64,000 bases of DNA from Thalassovita mediterranea (lineage in GTDB: Bacteria; Pseudomonadota; Alphaproteobacteria; Caulobacterales; Hyphomonadaceae). The DNA lies in NCBI GenBank assembly GCA_019448215.1, contig CP080408.1, positions 1,612,001 through 1,676,000 of the forward strand, in the 5' to 3' direction. The notes under the pieces were generated by a model that did no database searches, was not told where the DNA came from, and saw only the letters and a program-made list of their open reading frames with translations. This document shows positions 51,514 through 60,690 of this stretch, one piece after another. Numbering within the stretch: the stretch's first letter is position 1; the number at the start of each line of letters is the position of its first letter. A program made the translations under genes and the position numbers.

Positions 51514-52593
51514 ATGACCCTACTTCTTGTTTATCTCGCGATTGCGATCGGCGTATCGTTCTTCTGTTCGGTGGCCGAAGCCGTCCTTCTCTCAGTCCGG
51601 CCGTCCTACATCGCAACACTGGAGCAGCAGAAGAAGCCGGGGGGCAAGGTGCTCGCCAAGCTGCGCAAGCGGATCGACCGGCCGCTTGCAGCCATCCTGA
51701 CGGCTAACACGATTGCCCACACTGTGGGCGCGGCGGGTGTTGGCGCGCAATCGGCCGTGGTATTCGGCAACGCCTATCTCGGTGTGACGTCGGGCGTTCT
51801 GACCCTGCTCATCCTCGTCTTTTCTGAGATCATCCCGAAATCGATTGGCGCGGCCTACTGGCAGAAGCTGGCTCCGCTGATGGGCACGCTCATCTGGTGG
51901 CTCACCATCCTGCTGACGCCTTTCGTCATCATTTTCGAACAGCTGACCAAACTAGTTTCGGCTGGCGCACATGGTCAGCCGACTTTCAGCCGCGACGAGC
52001 TGCAGGCCATGGCCCGCATCGGCGCAGAAGAAGGCGCGATCAATGCGCGTGAGCACCGCATCCTTTCGAATGTGATGAAGCTCAACCGCCTGTCGGTCCG
52101 CGATATCATGACCCCGCGCCCGGTCATCTTCTCGGTCCCCGCGACCATGAATGTCGACGAGTTCTTCCAGAAGCATTCTGAAAAGCCATTTTCGCGCATC
52201 CTCGTATCGGCTGGCGATACGGATGACATGACGGGCTATGTCCTGAAAAACGATCTTCTCGTGGCGCAGGCCCGCGATGAGTTCGACGCCGCGCTTGGCA
52301 CCTTCAAGCGCGATATCCTGACCATCCCGGACAGCAAAACGGCATCGGCCACATTCGGTCTCCTCATGGAGGACAAGAGTCATATCGCCGTTGTCGTGGA
52401 TGAGTTTGGCACCGTCCTCGGCCTCGTCACGCTCGAAGACATTGTCGAGACCCTGCTCGGCCTCGAAATCATTGATGAGCAGGATGTCGTCGAAGACATG
52501 CAGAAGCTTGCCCGCCAGCGCTGGAAAGAGCGTATGGGCAGCATGGGCATCAATGCTGACCTGATCGACGACGCATCGAAGAAGTCGACCTAG
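51514..52593 (+). CDS. CNNM/CorC-type membrane protein with CBS pair
   Basis: A 359-residue protein with a DUF21 (CNNM) transmembrane domain of about 170 residues (FFCSVAEAVLLSVRPSYIAT; SEIIPKSIGAAYW) followed by two CBS domains (VRDIMTPRPVIFSVPATMNV; IAVVVDEFGTVLGLVTLEDI). Such proteins are linked to Mg2+ or Co2+ efflux and were formerly called hemolysin-like. The C-terminal CorC/HlyC domain is missing or very short. Before the ATG, AAAGGAG at 51477-51483 is 30 bases away, with a CGGGCC-TGAC-GGCCCG hairpin (51490-51505) between; folding would bring it closer to the start. Confidence 0.88.
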   Translation: MTLLLVYLAIAIGVSFFCSVAEAVLLSVRPSYIATLEQQKKPGGKVLAKLRKRIDRPLAAILTANTIAHTVGAAGVGAQSAVVFGNAYLGVTSGVLTLLILVFSEIIPKSIGAAYWQKLAPLMGTLIWWLTILLTPFVIIFEQLTKLVSAGAHGQPTFSRDELQAMARIGAEEGAINAREHRILSNVMKLNRLSVRDIMTPRPVIFSVPATMNVDEFFQKHSEKPFSRILVSAGDTDDMTGYVLKNDLLVAQARDEFDAALGTFKRDILTIPDSKTASATFGLLMEDKSHIAVVVDEFGTVLGLVTLEDIVETLLGLEIIDEQDVVEDMQKLARQRWKERMGSMGINADLIDDASKKST

Positions 52594-52621
52594 GCCAGCA
52601 GAGTGGGAAAGTGCCGGTCGA

Positions 52622-54004
52622 TCAGACCGGCACGTTCGCCCGCAGCATGTTGTAATAGTCGCGGATCCGCTCGACATAGCGCACCGGCTCATAGCCGCGC
52701 GCATAGCCGTGATTGACTGAGTTGTAGTATTTCGGGCGCGTCAGAAGCGGCAGCATCCGCTCGATATTCTGCCAGTCATTCGGGTTGAGACCCTGCCTTC
52801 GCGCCAGCGTGCGGGCATCGTAAACATGGCCCATCCCGACATTATATGCCGCAAGCGCAAACCAGAGGCGGTCCTCGCCCTGGATGGCGTCGGGCAGCCT
52901 GTCATAAAGCCGCGCAAGATAGCGTGCGCCGCCATCCACACTCTGGGCAGGGTCAGTCCGGTCCTGGATACCGACTTCCTGCGCCGTCGGCCGCGTCAGC
53001 ATCATGATACCGCGAACGCCTGTTGGACTGACGGCGTCAGGATTCCAGTGCGATTCCTGATAGGCCTGCGCAGCCAAGAGTAGCCAGTCGAACGGCTTCT
53101 CTTCAGCGGCGGCTTCGAAATAATTTCGATAGAGTGGCAGGCGATCTTCTACCCGCTCGACGAAGCGAAGGACTTCGACATAGTCAAACTCATCCAGATG
53201 GCCGAACCAGTGTTCGTCCAGCTCTTCCAGATATCCGTTGGCGTGAGCTTCCATGAACCAGCCGGCCAGCGCCTGATCCATGCCCGCGATCTCTGAATTA
53301 TAGACCCAGCCGAGCGGCCTTGCCTCGGTCAGTGTCATTGGAATCACGAGGTCGGGATATAGCCGCCTTGCATATTCGGCGAGGTGGGAGTCAGCCACCG
53401 TGCAATCCACCCGCTGCTCGGCTACATCGCGCAGCATAGGCAGGGCCGAGCCTGCAATTTCTGTTTCAAAGGACAGGGCCGGATAATCTTCACTCAGGCC
53501 TTCGAGCGTTTCGGCATAGGTGGAGCCCCGGACAACCGAGAGGCTGACTTGCGATAGCGCTTCAAGCGTCTGCGGGGCAGGTCCACTCTGGTGGCAGACC
53601 ACGCTCTCTTCAACGTTGCGATAGGCCGGACCAAAGGACAGCCTCGATTTGCGGGCGTCCGTAATTGTCAGATTGGCAGCGGCCAGATGCGCCCGGCCAT
53701 CCTCCATGGCATCCAGTATCTCATCGATACTGTCCATCTGGATGAAGCGGGGCGTCACGCCGAGGTCTTCGGCGAAGGCTTTCATTAGGTCTGCTTCATA
53801 GCCGATCGCGCCGGCGCGCGATGCGCTGAACGTCGTCGGGCCTTCGAGCGTCAAAACGATCAGATCTCCATCCTCTCGGATGGTCTCGACAGACCCGCCC
53901 TGAACGACATTGGTCGTCTCTGGCGCGGAGTTACACCTCGTTGTGCTAAGCCCTGCCAGGATCGTCGCGCCAGCTATCAAGCTAATGCGAACTTTCTCAT
54001 GCAT
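52622..54004 (-). CDS. mltF: MltF-like membrane-bound lytic murein transglycosylase
   Basis: Cleaves peptidoglycan glycan strands. The 460-residue protein has an N-terminal signal/anchor, a solute-binding-protein-3-like domain (about residues 45-270; GAIGYEADLMKAFAEDLGVT, AAANLTITDARKSRLSFGPA), and a C-terminal SLT domain. In this the catalytic Glu is at about residue 317 in AQAYQESHWNPDAVSPTGVRG-type sequence, followed by GIMMLTRPTA and AAYNVGMGHV. A cysteine at about residue 24 (STTRC) is a poor lipobox, so lipid anchoring is doubtful. GTG at 54010 is in frame, but ATG 54004 is chosen. It converges with the CNNM gene. Confidence 0.9.
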   Translation of the reverse strand: MHEKVRISLIAGATILAGLSTTRCNSAPETTNVVQGGSVETIREDGDLIVLTLEGPTTFSASRAGAIGYEADLMKAFAEDLGVTPRFIQMDSIDEILDAMEDGRAHLAAANLTITDARKSRLSFGPAYRNVEESVVCHQSGPAPQTLEALSQVSLSVVRGSTYAETLEGLSEDYPALSFETEIAGSALPMLRDVAEQRVDCTVADSHLAEYARRLYPDLVIPMTLTEARPLGWVYNSEIAGMDQALAGWFMEAHANGYLEELDEHWFGHLDEFDYVEVLRFVERVEDRLPLYRNYFEAAAEEKPFDWLLLAAQAYQESHWNPDAVSPTGVRGIMMLTRPTAQEVGIQDRTDPAQSVDGGARYLARLYDRLPDAIQGEDRLWFALAAYNVGMGHVYDARTLARRQGLNPNDWQNIERMLPLLTRPKYYNSVNHGYARGYEPVRYVERIRDYYNMLRANVPV

Positions 54005-54152
54005 ACCCACACAATAGTTGAACGAGGCGTCAGTTCAAATTTTCGCCGGGATTCTTTCGCTTAGCGAAAATCCTGCAACCATGGCGTGCCTCACGGACTC
54101 TGGCGGGACGGATTTTTAATAACCTGTCCCGATTCTGCAGAGCTTGAGAAAA

Positions 54153-55415
54153 TCAGTCTTCGTATTCGGGATCGTCGCGGCTGCCAAACAGGCGGCCCTT
54201 CTCGGTGAAGAGGACGATCAGGAGGCAGGCAAGGCCAAGCCCGACATAGCCTTCAAGAATAGGCACGACCGACCCATTGAAACGGCTCGCCACCAGCCAG
54301 CCGAAAAAGCTCGCCACGGTGGTCGTCATGAAGCCATAGGCGGCGCTGCCCGTCCCGGCGATCTTGCCCAGCGGCTCCATGGCGAGCGCCGAGAAGTTCG
54401 CGCCGATAAGACCAAAGCAGGCAAAGGTCAGGGCGAAGAGCGGGTAGAAGATGATAAGCCGCTCGCCGAACTGGATCATGGCCAGTGTGTTGATGCCCGC
54501 AAGCACGATGAAACCAAGCAGGACCGTATGGCTCACCCGGCGCATGCCGATCCGCTCGACAATGCGAGAGTTCATGAAGTTTGCGATGGAGAGCGCGCCT
54601 GCGATCCCCGCAAACCAGAGCACGAATGTGTCAGCCTTGTCGAAGACGTCACGGAAGACCTGTTCGGACGATGCGACATAAGAAAAGAGCGCCCCGAAGA
54701 TGACGCCGCTCGCGCACATATAGCCAAGCGTGACGCGCGTGGTCAGGACCTGCTTGTAGGCCTTGAACGAGCCACCGAGATTGAGGGGAGGGCGGTTCTC
54801 TGCCGGGAGCGTTTCGGGCAGGCGCAGGCTGATCCAGACCATCATGAGCAGGCCTGCAATCCCGAGGACGCCGAAGGTCCACTGCCAGGGGGCAAACAGC
54901 ATGACGCCCTGGCCGAGAGACGGCGCAAGGATCGGCACCACCATGAACACGGTCATCACAAGCGACATCAGCCGCGCCATGGCCCGCCCGCCCATAAGGT
55001 CACGAACGACAGAGACCGCGATGACGCGAATGCCAGAGGCTGCGATCCCCTGCAGGAAGCGCGTCACCAGCAGCATGGAAAAGCTCGTCGCCGCCATGCA
55101 GGCAAAGCCCGTAATCGTGTAGAAAGCGATGCAGCCAAGCACGATCTTCTTGCGCCCGACACTGTCGGAGATTGGCCCGAACACCAGTTGCGGCGCCCCG
55201 AAGCCAAGCACATAGGCAAAGATCACCAGCTGCTGGTCATTGGCCTCCTGCAGCCCATAGGATTGCGCGATGTCGTGCAGCGCAGGCAGCATCGTGTCGA
55301 TGGCCAGCGCGTTCAGCGCCATCATCGCGGCAATCATGCCAACGAATTCCCAGAGTGGCATTGGGAGGGCAGGGCGGACGGCCGGTGCGATTGTCTTTAC
55401 TGTTTCACTCTGCAT
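54153..55415 (-). CDS. MFS multidrug exporter, Bcr/CflA family
   Basis: A 12-helix drug/proton antiporter, about 420 residues. The family stretch MMALNALAIDTMLPALHDIA at the first helix and PQLVFGPISDSVGRKKIVLG (motif A) are visible, as is RFLQGIAASGIRVIAVSVVR (motif B-like with Arg). Frame is open to 55487, but the extra N-terminal residues are low-complexity and hydrophilic; ATG 55415 (MQSETVKTIAP) is the more likely start. A 142-bp non-coding gap with weak inverted repeats separates it from mltF on the same strand. The substrate is unknown. Confidence 0.9.
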   Translation of the reverse strand: MQSETVKTIAPAVRPALPMPLWEFVGMIAAMMALNALAIDTMLPALHDIAQSYGLQEANDQQLVIFAYVLGFGAPQLVFGPISDSVGRKKIVLGCIAFYTITGFACMAATSFSMLLVTRFLQGIAASGIRVIAVSVVRDLMGGRAMARLMSLVMTVFMVVPILAPSLGQGVMLFAPWQWTFGVLGIAGLLMMVWISLRLPETLPAENRPPLNLGGSFKAYKQVLTTRVTLGYMCASGVIFGALFSYVASSEQVFRDVFDKADTFVLWFAGIAGALSIANFMNSRIVERIGMRRVSHTVLLGFIVLAGINTLAMIQFGERLIIFYPLFALTFACFGLIGANFSALAMEPLGKIAGTGSAAYGFMTTTVASFFGWLVASRFNGSVVPILEGYVGLGLACLLIVLFTEKGRLFGSRDDPEYED

Positions 55416-55530
55416 CGGGCCACTCGTCCATCGTCCAGCACGGCTATCTGGCCCGCCAGGTTTCAATTGCAACCACCGCTCGCGCATAGCTGCAAGTCTG
55501 ACTTAGCGAGAGGGGCGCCCGTCTGGCTGC

Positions 55531-56133
55531 CTAGAAGCCTGCGCCCGGCTCAGAAAGATACTTCTCTTCAGCCGGCGTAGACGTGCGTTGCAGAAGCTTA
55601 TTGCGGTGCGGGAAACGACCAAACCGCTCGATCACTTCGCGGTGCTTGTAGGCATAATCGAGCGTCGTCTTGCAGAACTCTTTATAGTCCGGGCGGGCGT
55701 CTTCGCTGAGTTTCTCGAACAGAGAGACAGAGAGATTCTGGTCCGCCATTTTCTCTGAATGCTCAGCCGGCAGGTAGAAAAAGACGCGCTCGGTTTCCGA
55801 CAGCGTCCTGTCCTGGCCAAGGTCGAGGCCGACCTGCATCAGGTGGCGGCTCAGCGGATCGTGCATGAAGCTGTAGCGGTGACCGCGAAAGATGTTCCGG
55901 CTGAACTGATCCAGCGCAATGATGGCCGCCAGTCGCCCTCGTGCGCCGCGATTTGCCCAGTCGGCGGCGAGACCTGCTGCAAGCGCGCCGATAATATCGG
56001 TAAAGCGGCTCGCGATTTCCTCGTCCGTCTCGAAGCTCTTGGCGAACCAGAGCTTGTTCTTTTCCTTCAGCTGTCCGGTCGATGTGGCCGTATCGCCGAT
56101 CCAGTAAGACAGGACATCTTCAGGTGTGATCAT
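55531..56133 (-). CDS. DUF924 family protein
   Basis: A 200-residue, helical cytosolic protein of the DUF924 (TPR-like) family. The characteristic motifs are LAAIIALDQFSRNIFRGHRY and VFFYLPAEHSEKMADQNLSV, with FGRFPHRNKLLQRTSTPAEE near the C-terminus. Its function is unknown. It begins within the ubiG stop (TAATG) on the same strand, so it is translationally coupled to ubiG. Confidence 0.88.
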   Translation of the reverse strand: MITPEDVLSYWIGDTATSTGQLKEKNKLWFAKSFETDEEIASRFTDIIGALAAGLAADWANRGARGRLAAIIALDQFSRNIFRGHRYSFMHDPLSRHLMQVGLDLGQDRTLSETERVFFYLPAEHSEKMADQNLSVSLFEKLSEDARPDYKEFCKTTLDYAYKHREVIERFGRFPHRNKLLQRTSTPAEEKYLSEPGAGF

Positions 56134-56921
56134 TAACCGCCTCCAGGCGATACAGGCCGCCGCGCGACGAGCATGTAGTTGACCTTCGTGTCATTCGAAA
56201 GGCGCCAGCTGTCCGAAACCGGATTGTAGGACACACCCTGCGGGCGGTCGGTTTCAAGCCCTGCCATCTGCAGCGGTGCGGCGACCTCTGCAGGCGTCAG
56301 GAACTTCGAAAACTCATGCGTGCCGGGCGGCAACCAGCGCAGTACATATTCAGCTCCGACAATGGCCAGCGCAAACGCTTTCGGGGTCCGGTTCAGCGTC
56401 GCAGCGATCATCAGCCCTCCCGGACGCAGCAGCGCGGCCGTGTCCTTCATGAACTGCGCCGGGTCGGCGACATGCTCGACGACTTCAAGGTTCAGCACGA
56501 TGTCGAAGGGTTCGGCGCCTGCCTCCAGCAAACCTTCTGCGGTTCCCGCGCGATAGTCGATGTCGAGGCCGCCTTCGCGCGCATGGGTCAGCGCTGTCTT
56601 GATATTTGCTTCGCTGGCATCGACGCCTGTGACGCTTGCGCCAAGCCGGGCCATAGGCTCACTGACGAGACCCCCGCCGCAACCGATATCAAGCACGCGC
56701 AGCCCCTCAAGCGGCTTCCGCGCCGTTCCATCCAGTCCGAAATGGGCGCAGGCCGTATCGCGGATGAAGCCGAGGCGCACCGGATTGAACTTGTGCAGCG
56801 GTTTGAACTTGCCCTTCGGGTCCCACCATTCTGCCGCCATGGCAGAGAATTTGGCGACCTCGTCGGGGTCGATGCTCGGCTGGCGGGGTTCCGCTACGGT
56901 ATTCTCTGAGAATTCATCCAT
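56133..56921 (-). CDS. ubiG: Ubiquinone biosynthesis O-methyltransferase UbiG
   Basis: SAM-dependent methyltransferase for both O-methylation steps of ubiquinone synthesis, 262 residues. N-terminal [20 protein letters not shown] and [10 protein letters not shown] are UbiG-specific. The SAM motif [20 protein letters not shown] and [14 protein letters not shown] follow, and [20 protein letters not shown] is the family membrane-associating region. It is divergent from lysC across a 132-bp gap that holds a 16-bp palindrome. The ubiG/lysC/ptsP arrangement is common in alphaproteobacteria. Confidence 0.96.
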   Translation of the reverse strand: MDEFSENTVAEPRQPSIDPDEVAKFSAMAAEWWDPKGKFKPLHKFNPVRLGFIRDTACAHFGLDGTARKPLEGLRVLDIGCGGGLVSEPMARLGASVTGVDASEANIKTALTHAREGGLDIDYRAGTAEGLLEAGAEPFDIVLNLEVVEHVADPAQFMKDTAALLRPGGLMIAATLNRTPKAFALAIVGAEYVLRWLPPGTHEFSKFLTPAEVAAPLQMAGLETDRPQGVSYNPVSDSWRLSNDTKVNYMLVARRPVSPGGG

Positions 56922-57001
56922 CTCTTTAGCAATCCTGTTTGCGCTCGCATCCTGACACGACTAAAGCTGCGCGCGGGACATCCGGGCATATCCTGATGCC
57001 C

Positions 57002-57017
57002 CCGATCATATGATCGG
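57002..57017. promoter_or_regulatory. Perfect 16-bp palindrome in the ubiG / lysC divergent promoter
   Basis: CCGATCATATGATCGG is its own reverse complement and lies 36 bp before lysC and 80 bp before ubiG. Length and symmetry suit a dimeric DNA-binding regulator. No T-tract follows, so a terminator is unlikely. Identity of the regulator is unknown. Confidence 0.45.
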
Positions 57018-57053
57018 TCTTATCTCTATTTGGGAGGGCCAGGCGGCGAGGCA

Positions 57054-58301
57054 ATGCAGCGCACGGTTCTGAAATTTGGCGGTACGTCGGTGGGCGATCT
57101 TGATCGGATCGCGCATGTCGCCGATCTTGTGTCCTGGCGGGCAAGCCAGGGCGAGAAGCTCGCAGTGATCGTTTCGGCCATGGCCGGTGAGACAAACAAG
57201 CTCGTCGGGTTCGCGCGCGGCGCGGCTGGCGACAATCTCAGCGGCCCGTCTTTCGATGATGAGTACGACGTCGTCGTTTCCTCTGGAGAGCAGGTCACCA
57301 GCGGACTTCTTGCGCTCGCCCTCCGCAAGCGCGGCCTCAAGGCACGCAGCTGGCTCGGCTGGCAGCTCGCCATGAAGACCAGCTCTGCCCACGGCAAGGC
57401 GCGTATCATGGGCTTTGAGAATTCAGGCCTCCTGGACGCTGTCGATGGCGGCGAGATCGCTGTCATCGCCGGTTTTCAGGGCGTGACCGATGAAGGCCGT
57501 GTCTCGACACTCGGCCGGGGCGGGTCCGATACCAGCGCCGTGGCGGTTGCCGCCGCGCTCGGTGCAGAAAGCTGCGATATCTATACCGATGTGGACGGGG
57601 TCTACACGACGGACCCGCGCATCGTTCCGCAGGCGCGCCGGCTCGACAAGATTTCCTATGAAGAGATGCTCGAAATGGCGTCGCTGGGCGCAAAGGTCCT
57701 CCAGACGCGCTCGGTCGAGCTCGCCATGAACCACCAGGTGCGCGTGCGTGTGCTGTCGAGCTTCGCGCAGCCCGGAGAAGACAATCCAGGCACCTATGTC
57801 TGCAGTGAGGATGAAATCGTGGAAAAACAGATCGTCAACGGCGTCACCTATTCGCGCGACGAAGCCAAGGTCACTCTCTATGGCGTAGAGGACAAGCCGG
57901 GCGTCTCGGCCCGCATCTTCTCCATGCTGGCAGACGCAGGCGTGAATGTGGACATGATCGTGCAGGCCAATGCGCGCGGTCCTGAGCGCGCCAACATGGT
58001 TTTCACCTGCACCAGCGCTGACAGCGAAAACGCAGAGAAACTGCTGCTCAATTCCAAGGCAGATATTGGCTTTGAATCGCTCAGCGTGTCGCGCGATGTC
58101 GCCAAGGTTTCGGTGATCGGCGTCGGCATGAAAAGCCATACCGGCGTTGCTGGCACAATGTTCGATGCCCTCTACAGGAAGGGGATCAATATTGACGTGA
58201 TCTCCACCTCCGAAATCAAGATTTCGGTCCTCATCGATGCGGCCTACACCGAACTCGCCGTACGTGCACTCCACACTGCCTTTGGACTTGACGCTACGTA
58301 G
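57054..58301 (+). CDS. lysC: Aspartate kinase
   Basis: Phosphorylates aspartate, the first step to lysine, threonine, methionine and diaminopimelate. The 415-residue protein has the kinase domain start VLKFGGTSVGDLDRIAHVAD, the motif LGRGGSDTSAVAVAAALGAE, and DVDGVYTTDPRIVPQARRL. Two C-terminal ACT domains (VTLYGVEDKPGVSARIFSML; VSVIGVGMKSHTGVAGTMFD) imply feedback control by lysine and/or threonine. A TTG at 57030 extends the frame, but ATG 57054 directly precedes the fold, with AGGCGG seven bases before it. ptsP follows 25 bp downstream. Confidence 0.96.
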   Translation: MQRTVLKFGGTSVGDLDRIAHVADLVSWRASQGEKLAVIVSAMAGETNKLVGFARGAAGDNLSGPSFDDEYDVVVSSGEQVTSGLLALALRKRGLKARSWLGWQLAMKTSSAHGKARIMGFENSGLLDAVDGGEIAVIAGFQGVTDEGRVSTLGRGGSDTSAVAVAAALGAESCDIYTDVDGVYTTDPRIVPQARRLDKISYEEMLEMASLGAKVLQTRSVELAMNHQVRVRVLSSFAQPGEDNPGTYVCSEDEIVEKQIVNGVTYSRDEAKVTLYGVEDKPGVSARIFSMLADAGVNVDMIVQANARGPERANMVFTCTSADSENAEKLLLNSKADIGFESLSVSRDVAKVSVIGVGMKSHTGVAGTMFDALYRKGINIDVISTSEIKISVLIDAAYTELAVRALHTAFGLDAT

Positions 58302-58326
58302 CCACGCGCGCCAAGAGCGGCTTGCT

Positions 58327-60606
58327 ATGCCCCAAAGTTTTTCGGTCCCTCGACTCCTGATCAATCGCCTGCGCAATGTCATGGCGGGCGACATGGAGGC
58401 TGACACCCGCCTCCAGAAGGTGGTGACCCTTATTGCGGGCACGATGGTCGCTGATGTGTGCTCCATCTACAAACGCACCGACACTGATGAGCTAGAGCTT
58501 GTCGCCACCGAAGGTCTTGCCGCAAGCGCTGTGCACCAAACCCGCATGGCCTTCGATGAAGGTCTTGTCGGCCAGATTGCGCTGTCAGGAGAGCCGCTCT
58601 CCATTCAGGATGCGCCGCGCCATCCAGCCTTCTCCTACAGGCCGGAGACGGGCGAAGACCCGTATCACGCCTTTCTCGGTGTGCCGATCCTGCGCGGCGG
58701 ACGCGTCATCGGCGTTCTCACCGTGCAAAACCGGACAGAGCGGCTTTACGACGAAGACGAAGTCGACAGTCTGCAGACCATCGCCATGGTGCTGGCTGAG
58801 GTCGTCGCTTCTGATGTGCCGACGCAGCCATCTTCGTCCGACCCGCGCGAAAGCCGCCCGATCACGCTGAAAGGGCGCATCCTCGGTGAAGGCCTTGGCC
58901 TTGGCACCGCACGGCTGCATGACCCAATCGTCTCGCCAGCGCGCTATTTCACAGATGACCCGGACGCCGAAGCGCGCCGCCTTCGCGCGGCCCTCAAGCA
59001 GCTGCAGGCCTCACTCGACCGCATGCTCACCAATGATGTGAGCGCCATATTCGGCGAACCGCGTGAGGTTCTGGAAGCCTACAAGATGCTCGCCAGCGAT
59101 CCGATGTGGGCGGTCCGCCTGGAAGAAACCGTCCGCTCGGGCCTCTCGGCTGAGGCTGCGGTGGACCGCTCGCGCCGCGAGCACCGGGTCAAGCTAGAGA
59201 ACGCTGCCGACCCATATCTGCGCGAACGCCTGCATGACCTTGAAGATCTCGATAACCGGCTCCTGCGTGTCCTGGCAGGCAGTGACGGCTCGGCGGTAAG
59301 CGATGATGGAGCAGAGCCGGGCGCCGCAAGCGAAGTCCTGATCGCGCGCCGGCTCGGCCCGGCTGAACTCCTCGAATATCGCAATTCCGGTCTGGCCGCG
59401 ATCATCCTTGAGGAGGTCGCCCCCTCAAGTCACGCAGCAATCGTCGCCCGCGCGCTCGGGATCCCCACCCTTGGCGGCGTGGCCGGGATCAGCAATGCGG
59501 TCGCGCAGGGCGATCAGGTGATCGTCGATGCGGAGCAGGGCACGCTCCATGTGCGTCCCGACCAGGACCTGCTGACGGCCTATGAGACGCGGCGGTTGAT
59601 GCGCACAGAGCGTCAGGCCGCCTTCCAGGCCTTAAAGGACCAGCCCTCCCGCACGCGCGACGGCGTCGATATCAAGCTGATGCTGAATGCCGGTCTCGCC
59701 CTCGATATGGACGCGATGGACAAGACGGGCGCCGAGGGCATCGGTCTCTTCCGCACCGAATTCCAGTTCCTCGTCTCTGACACGCTGCCAAAGATGGAAT
59801 CGCAGATCGGCCTTTACCGGCAGATCCTCGACTATGCAGGCAACCGTCCGGTCCATTTCCGCACGCTCGATCTTGGCGGCGATAAGATGCTGCCAAACGC
59901 GAACAAGGGTGAGGAAGAAAACCCCGCCCTCGGCTGGCGGTCCATCCGCTTTGCGCTGGATCGACCGGGCCTCTTCCGCCGCCAGCTGCGCGCGCTTGTC
60001 AGGGCCGCCGATGGCGGTCCATTAAGCGTCATGTTCCCTATGGTGACGAAGGCCGAAGAGTTCTTCGAGGCCAAGGCGCTCCTCATGGAAGAAATTGAGT
60101 GGAGCGCGGCGCGCGGCTTTCAGGCACCGTGCGAAGTGCGTACCGGCGCCATGCTCGAGGCGCCTGCACTCGCCTTCTCGCTCGGCGAGCTTGCCTCAGA
60201 AGCAGACTTTATCTCGGTCGGGACGAACGACCTTCTACAATTCTTCTTTGCGGCAGACCGCATGGTTCCAGCTGTCTCGGAACGATACGATTTCATCTCC
60301 CGGCCTGCTCTGCGGTTCCTCGATATGGTCCGCCAGGAGTGCGAGCGATATCAACTTCCGGTATCCGTATGCGGAGAAATTGCCTCCCATCCACTGGAAG
60401 CCTTGTGCCTGATCGGGCTTGGTTTCCATACACTTTCCATGCCCGCATCGGGCATCGGACCGGTGAAGCGCATGCTCAGAAGCCTCGATATTTCTACCTT
60501 TGGTCCTGAATTTCGCGCCGCAATTTATGAATCCAATGCCAATTTGCGTAACGAAGTATTATCCATTGCCGCGATACAGAAAATTGCCTTGAAAGATCAT
60601 GGATAG
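58327..60606 (+). CDS. ptsP: Phosphoenolpyruvate-protein phosphotransferase PtsP (EI-Ntr)
   Basis: First enzyme of the nitrogen-related PTS: it autophosphorylates from PEP and passes phosphate to NPr. The 759-residue protein has an N-terminal GAF domain (about residues 20-150; RMAFDEGLVGQIALSGEPLS), the EI N-terminal domain, and the phosphohistidine at about residue 369 in PSSHAAIVARALGIPT. The PEP-binding barrel includes TLDLGGDKMLPNANKGEEEN and CEVRTGAMLEAPALAFSLGE. A frame open from 58237 is disregarded because homologous sequence begins at MPQSFSVPRLL (ATG 58327). It is co-directional with lysC. Confidence 0.96.
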   Translation: MPQSFSVPRLLINRLRNVMAGDMEADTRLQKVVTLIAGTMVADVCSIYKRTDTDELELVATEGLAASAVHQTRMAFDEGLVGQIALSGEPLSIQDAPRHPAFSYRPETGEDPYHAFLGVPILRGGRVIGVLTVQNRTERLYDEDEVDSLQTIAMVLAEVVASDVPTQPSSSDPRESRPITLKGRILGEGLGLGTARLHDPIVSPARYFTDDPDAEARRLRAALKQLQASLDRMLTNDVSAIFGEPREVLEAYKMLASDPMWAVRLEETVRSGLSAEAAVDRSRREHRVKLENAADPYLRERLHDLEDLDNRLLRVLAGSDGSAVSDDGAEPGAASEVLIARRLGPAELLEYRNSGLAAIILEEVAPSSHAAIVARALGIPTLGGVAGISNAVAQGDQVIVDAEQGTLHVRPDQDLLTAYETRRLMRTERQAAFQALKDQPSRTRDGVDIKLMLNAGLALDMDAMDKTGAEGIGLFRTEFQFLVSDTLPKMESQIGLYRQILDYAGNRPVHFRTLDLGGDKMLPNANKGEEENPALGWRSIRFALDRPGLFRRQLRALVRAADGGPLSVMFPMVTKAEEFFEAKALLMEEIEWSAARGFQAPCEVRTGAMLEAPALAFSLGELASEADFISVGTNDLLQFFFAADRMVPAVSERYDFISRPALRFLDMVRQECERYQLPVSVCGEIASHPLEALCLIGLGFHTLSMPASGIGPVKRMLRSLDISTFGPEFRAAIYESNANLRNEVLSIAAIQKIALKDHG

Positions 60607-60690
60607 GCAGCGTATACCCTAAGGGCTGCATGGCACGGGGTATGCAGTTTCCAAAATTCATCCGCCAGTCACCGATTGGATAATCGCGTC

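Noticed and set aside
54144-55580. 478-residue plus-strand frame, His/Arg/Asp-rich
   Set aside because: It is the mirror of the MFS exporter, whose membrane helices and motif A are clear. The charged repetitive look comes from complementing hydrophobic codons.
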